NCBI GenBank assembly: GCA_017991275.1
Contig: JAGNMH010000030.1
Location: forward strand, 1 to 16,812
Source of the DNA: Acidobacteriota bacterium
Lineage (GTDB): Bacteria; Acidobacteriota; Blastocatellia; RBC074
Length of the DNA: 16,812 bases
Direction of reading: 5' to 3'
Shown: positions 15,496 to 16,812 of the stretch, piece after piece
Layout of the letters: the number at the start of each line of letters is the position of its first letter
Numbering within the stretch: position 1 is the first letter of the stretch
Made by a program: the position numbers and the translations under genes
Notes under the pieces: generated by a model
Database searches by the model: none
Seen by the model: only the letters and a program-made list of their open reading frames with translations
What the model was told of the DNA's origin: nothing

Positions 15496-15572
15496 AAAAA
15501 AAAGGGCGAGTCATTTATTAGCGCGCTTTCTTGGGATGCAAGATAGAAAGCGCAAGCTTAAATGGCTCGCCC
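15496..15572. other. Long hairpin with A8/T8 flank; - strand terminator shape, occludes a + strand start codon
   Basis: GGGCGAGTCATTTA (15504-15517) pairs with TAAATGGCTCGCCC (15559-15572): 14 bp with one G:U wobble. Inside, GCGCTTTCT (15523-15531) pairs perfectly with AGAAAGCGC (15545-15553). Eight A precede it (15496-15503), so on the - strand it is a strong hairpin followed by T8, the shape of an intrinsic terminator for leftward transcription, though no - strand gene is evident to its right. On the + strand it lies 27 nt after the metal-binding gene and its right arm contains the ATG at 15562. A second small hairpin (GTCGC-GGAT-GCGAC, 15581-15594) follows. Confidence 0.75.
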
Positions 15573-15903
15573 AACTGTTTGTCGCGGATGCGACGATCTT
15601 ACTGGGATTTATACGGCCGAAGCTGTAGCAATCATTGTTCCTAAAAGGAAATGGCAAAAACATTGCTGGAATAATGGGGTTGCGCCAGTAACAGGTTATC
15701 TCGATGGTGGTTGCGACTCTATTCGAGGCAAAGAAAGAGACGCAGGTACACAACTTGTAAGTGGTAATTTTCAAGTCTGCGGTCAGAAGCTTTTAGTTCT
15801 TGTCTTTTCTTTCACTGGCGGAAGTCGTGACATTACGAATTGGCTGTGGAAGAATCTTTACCTACTTGCTGAAACTCTTTCTGCTAGGAAATCCGGTCAA
15901 TGA
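15562..15903 (+). CDS. Hypothetical 113-residue protein, translationally coupled to the ABC ATPase
   Basis: I do not recognise this protein. It has five cysteines (7, 10, 35, 51, 73), including a CRGC pair at the N-terminus, and no signal peptide or clear TM segment; LLVLVFSF (77-84) is the only strongly hydrophobic patch. The case for a real gene is its length and its stop, which overlaps the ATPase start as ATGA (15900-15903), a usual sign of coupling. Against it: no Shine-Dalgarno sequence, an in-frame stop immediately before the ATG, a start buried in a hairpin, and codon use unlike the neighbours (several AGA/AGG, GTA, CTA, CTT). It could be acquired DNA, a decayed gene, or a structured noncoding stretch with a chance frame. 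If it is not a gene, 15573-15899 holds nothing else I can identify. Confidence 0.4.
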   Translation: MARPTVCRGCDDLTGIYTAEAVAIIVPKRKWQKHCWNNGVAPVTGYLDGGCDSIRGKERDAGTQLVSGNFQVCGQKLLVLVFSFTGGSRDITNWLWKNLYLLAETLSARKSGQ

Positions 15904-16568
15904 TTCAACTTGAAAATGTGTCGCGCGAATACGGCGATGGCAAAGTCGTTTACGCTCTGGATCACGTCAGCCTACGTATAGAACGTGGTGAGCGTGTCGC
16001 AGTGATGGGGCCGTCAGGTTCAGGCAAATCTACGTTGCTGAATTTGGTTTGTGGTTTGGACGAACCGACTTCTGGAGAAGTCAGGATTGATGGATCGAAC
16101 ATCGCTTCGATGGATGATGACCGGCGGACTCGATTGAGGCGCGAAAAAATTGGTATGGTTTTTCAGACTTTCAATCTGTTGCCAACGTTGACAGCCTTAG
16201 AGAATGTCGCCTTGCCTTTGCGCCTGAGCGGCGCTTCCAAGAAAGAAGCCGACAGCCGAGCTTCAGCGATGTTGGGAAAAGTCGGGCTTGGCGAACGAAC
16301 GACGCATCGCCCCGATCAAATGTCCGGCGGAGAGCGCCAGCGCATAGCCATCGCTCGTGCGTTGATCTTTCAGCCACCGGTGTTGCTGGCTGATGAGCCG
16401 ACTGGGAATCTGGATTCCAAAACCGGCGAAGAAATTCTGGCTTTGCTGGACGACCTGCACAGCGAATTCAACACCACGATCTTGATGGTCACTCACAACG
16501 AAGAAGCCGCCGAACACTGCGACCGTGTCATTCGATTGCGCGACGGCAAAGTCGTGACCAAGAGTTAG
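15900..16568 (+). CDS. ABC transporter ATP-binding protein, LolD/MacB type
   Basis: A 222-residue stand-alone nucleotide-binding subunit with all functional motifs: Walker A GPSGSGKST (37-45), Q-loop Gln89 in VFQTFNLLPTLT, signature MSGGERQR (141-148), Walker B VLLADEP with Asp165-Glu166, D-loop NLDS (170-173) and switch His199. The FNLLPTLTALENVALPL stretch and the overall length place it in the LolD/MacB/FtsE branch, which pairs with FtsX/MacB-like permeases. It therefore could energise the two permeases at 9394-12061, although four other predicted genes intervene. The ATG overlaps the preceding ORF's TGA, and no separate Shine-Dalgarno sequence is obvious, so translation may depend on coupling. 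The Fic gene starts 3 nt after its stop. Confidence 0.95.
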   Translation: MIQLENVSREYGDGKVVYALDHVSLRIERGERVAVMGPSGSGKSTLLNLVCGLDEPTSGEVRIDGSNIASMDDDRRTRLRREKIGMVFQTFNLLPTLTALENVALPLRLSGASKKEADSRASAMLGKVGLGERTTHRPDQMSGGERQRIAIARALIFQPPVLLADEPTGNLDSKTGEEILALLDDLHSEFNTTILMVTHNEEAAEHCDRVIRLRDGKVVTKS

Positions 16569-16571
16569 CTG

Positions 16572-16812
16572 ATGAAAATTACCGACCGGACATATTTTGA
16601 CGAATGGCTGCGCGCGCTGGCTTCGGCGCGCCCGTCAAAGTGTTGGTCAGAGTTCATTTCACGCAACAATCATCCGACGATTCGTTTCTCGGTCGAAGCT
16701 TCAGCGGTATATTCATCCGCCATCGAAGGCAATTCAGTTGATTTGAATTTCTTTCTGAACTCGAAGCTCGATCCCCCAAGCCGCAAGTTCAAAGCGAAGG
16801 AACGTCAGGAGA
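16572..16812 (+). CDS. Fic-family protein, N-terminal part (cut by the window edge)
   Basis: The first 80 codons of a gene that runs off the window. The sequence SSAIEGNSVDLN (48-59) is the Fic N-terminal module. Ser48-x3-Glu52-Gly53 matches the inhibitory-helix motif [S/T]xxxE[G/N], whose glutamate blocks ATP binding in autoinhibited Fic AMP-transferases. With the motif N-terminal this would be a class II Fic protein. The catalytic HPFx[D/E]GNGR motif would lie beyond the window and was not seen. The ATG is 3 nt after the ATPase stop, with only a weak AAGAG upstream. It may AMPylate a cellular protein or act as a toxin-like or regulatory enzyme. Being co-directional with an ABC ATPase may be incidental. 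Confidence 0.78.
   Translation, partial: MKITDRTYFDEWLRALASARPSKCWSEFISRNNHPTIRFSVEASAVYSSAIEGNSVDLNFFLNSKLDPPSRKFKAKERQE

Noticed and set aside
15511..15774. - strand 87-codon frame ending inside the 15504-15572 hairpin
   Set aside because: TTG start with no support, stop codon inside the terminator stem rather than before it, and no recognisable sequence; the + strand frame has the better case through its ATGA overlap.
1..16812. CRISPR arrays, tRNA/rRNA genes, insertion sequences, prophage genes
   Set aside because: No regularly spaced direct repeats with spacers, no cloverleaf or conserved rRNA stretches, and no transposase, integrase or phage structural genes were found on reading both strands.

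Overview
The window carries fourteen protein-coding features from a medium-GC, densely packed bacterial chromosome. It looks like a Gram-negative-type envelope: MacB/FtsX-type permeases with a LolD-like ATPase, and a twin-arginine (Tat) exported copper-type protein. The mix of membrane-anchored SpoIIE/RsbU-type phosphatases, orphan MacB-like permeases and many small hairpin repeats in the gaps suggests Acidobacteriota, perhaps class Blastocatellia. That assignment is an inference from style and gene content; there is no rRNA or other marker here.

Left part (1-1440): a near-perfect long hairpin (18-90, followed by T6) precedes ahcY (S-adenosylhomocysteinase, + strand). ahcY ends at a strong, probably bidirectional, terminator. 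Middle-left part (1540-9186, all on the - strand; read right to left): acsA (acetyl-CoA synthetase), a small exported DSP-like phosphatase, then two large paralogous multi-TM proteins with C-terminal SpoIIE/PP2C domains. The distal one has intact catalytic motifs; the proximal one has lost several, so the pair may be one active phosphatase and one degenerate or regulatory partner. A pair of inverted palindromic repeats lies between them.

Middle-right part (9394-12945, + strand): two MacB-like ABC permeases without an adjacent ATPase, then a crotonase-superfamily enzyme that lacks both catalytic glutamates of true enoyl-CoA hydratases. A hairpin made of heptanucleotide repeats separates it from a Spinster-like MFS transporter. 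The MFS gene is followed closely by a Tat-exported protein with two heavy-metal-binding domains.

Right end (15477-16812, + strand): a long hairpin that buries the start codon of a small Cys-containing unknown ORF. That ORF overlaps (ATGA) a LolD/MacB-type ABC ATPase, which is followed after 3 nt by a truncated Fic-family gene. The ATPase is a plausible partner for the two orphan permeases. The small ORF with its occluded start is the least explained part of the window.

No tRNA, rRNA, CRISPR array, transposase or phage gene was seen.
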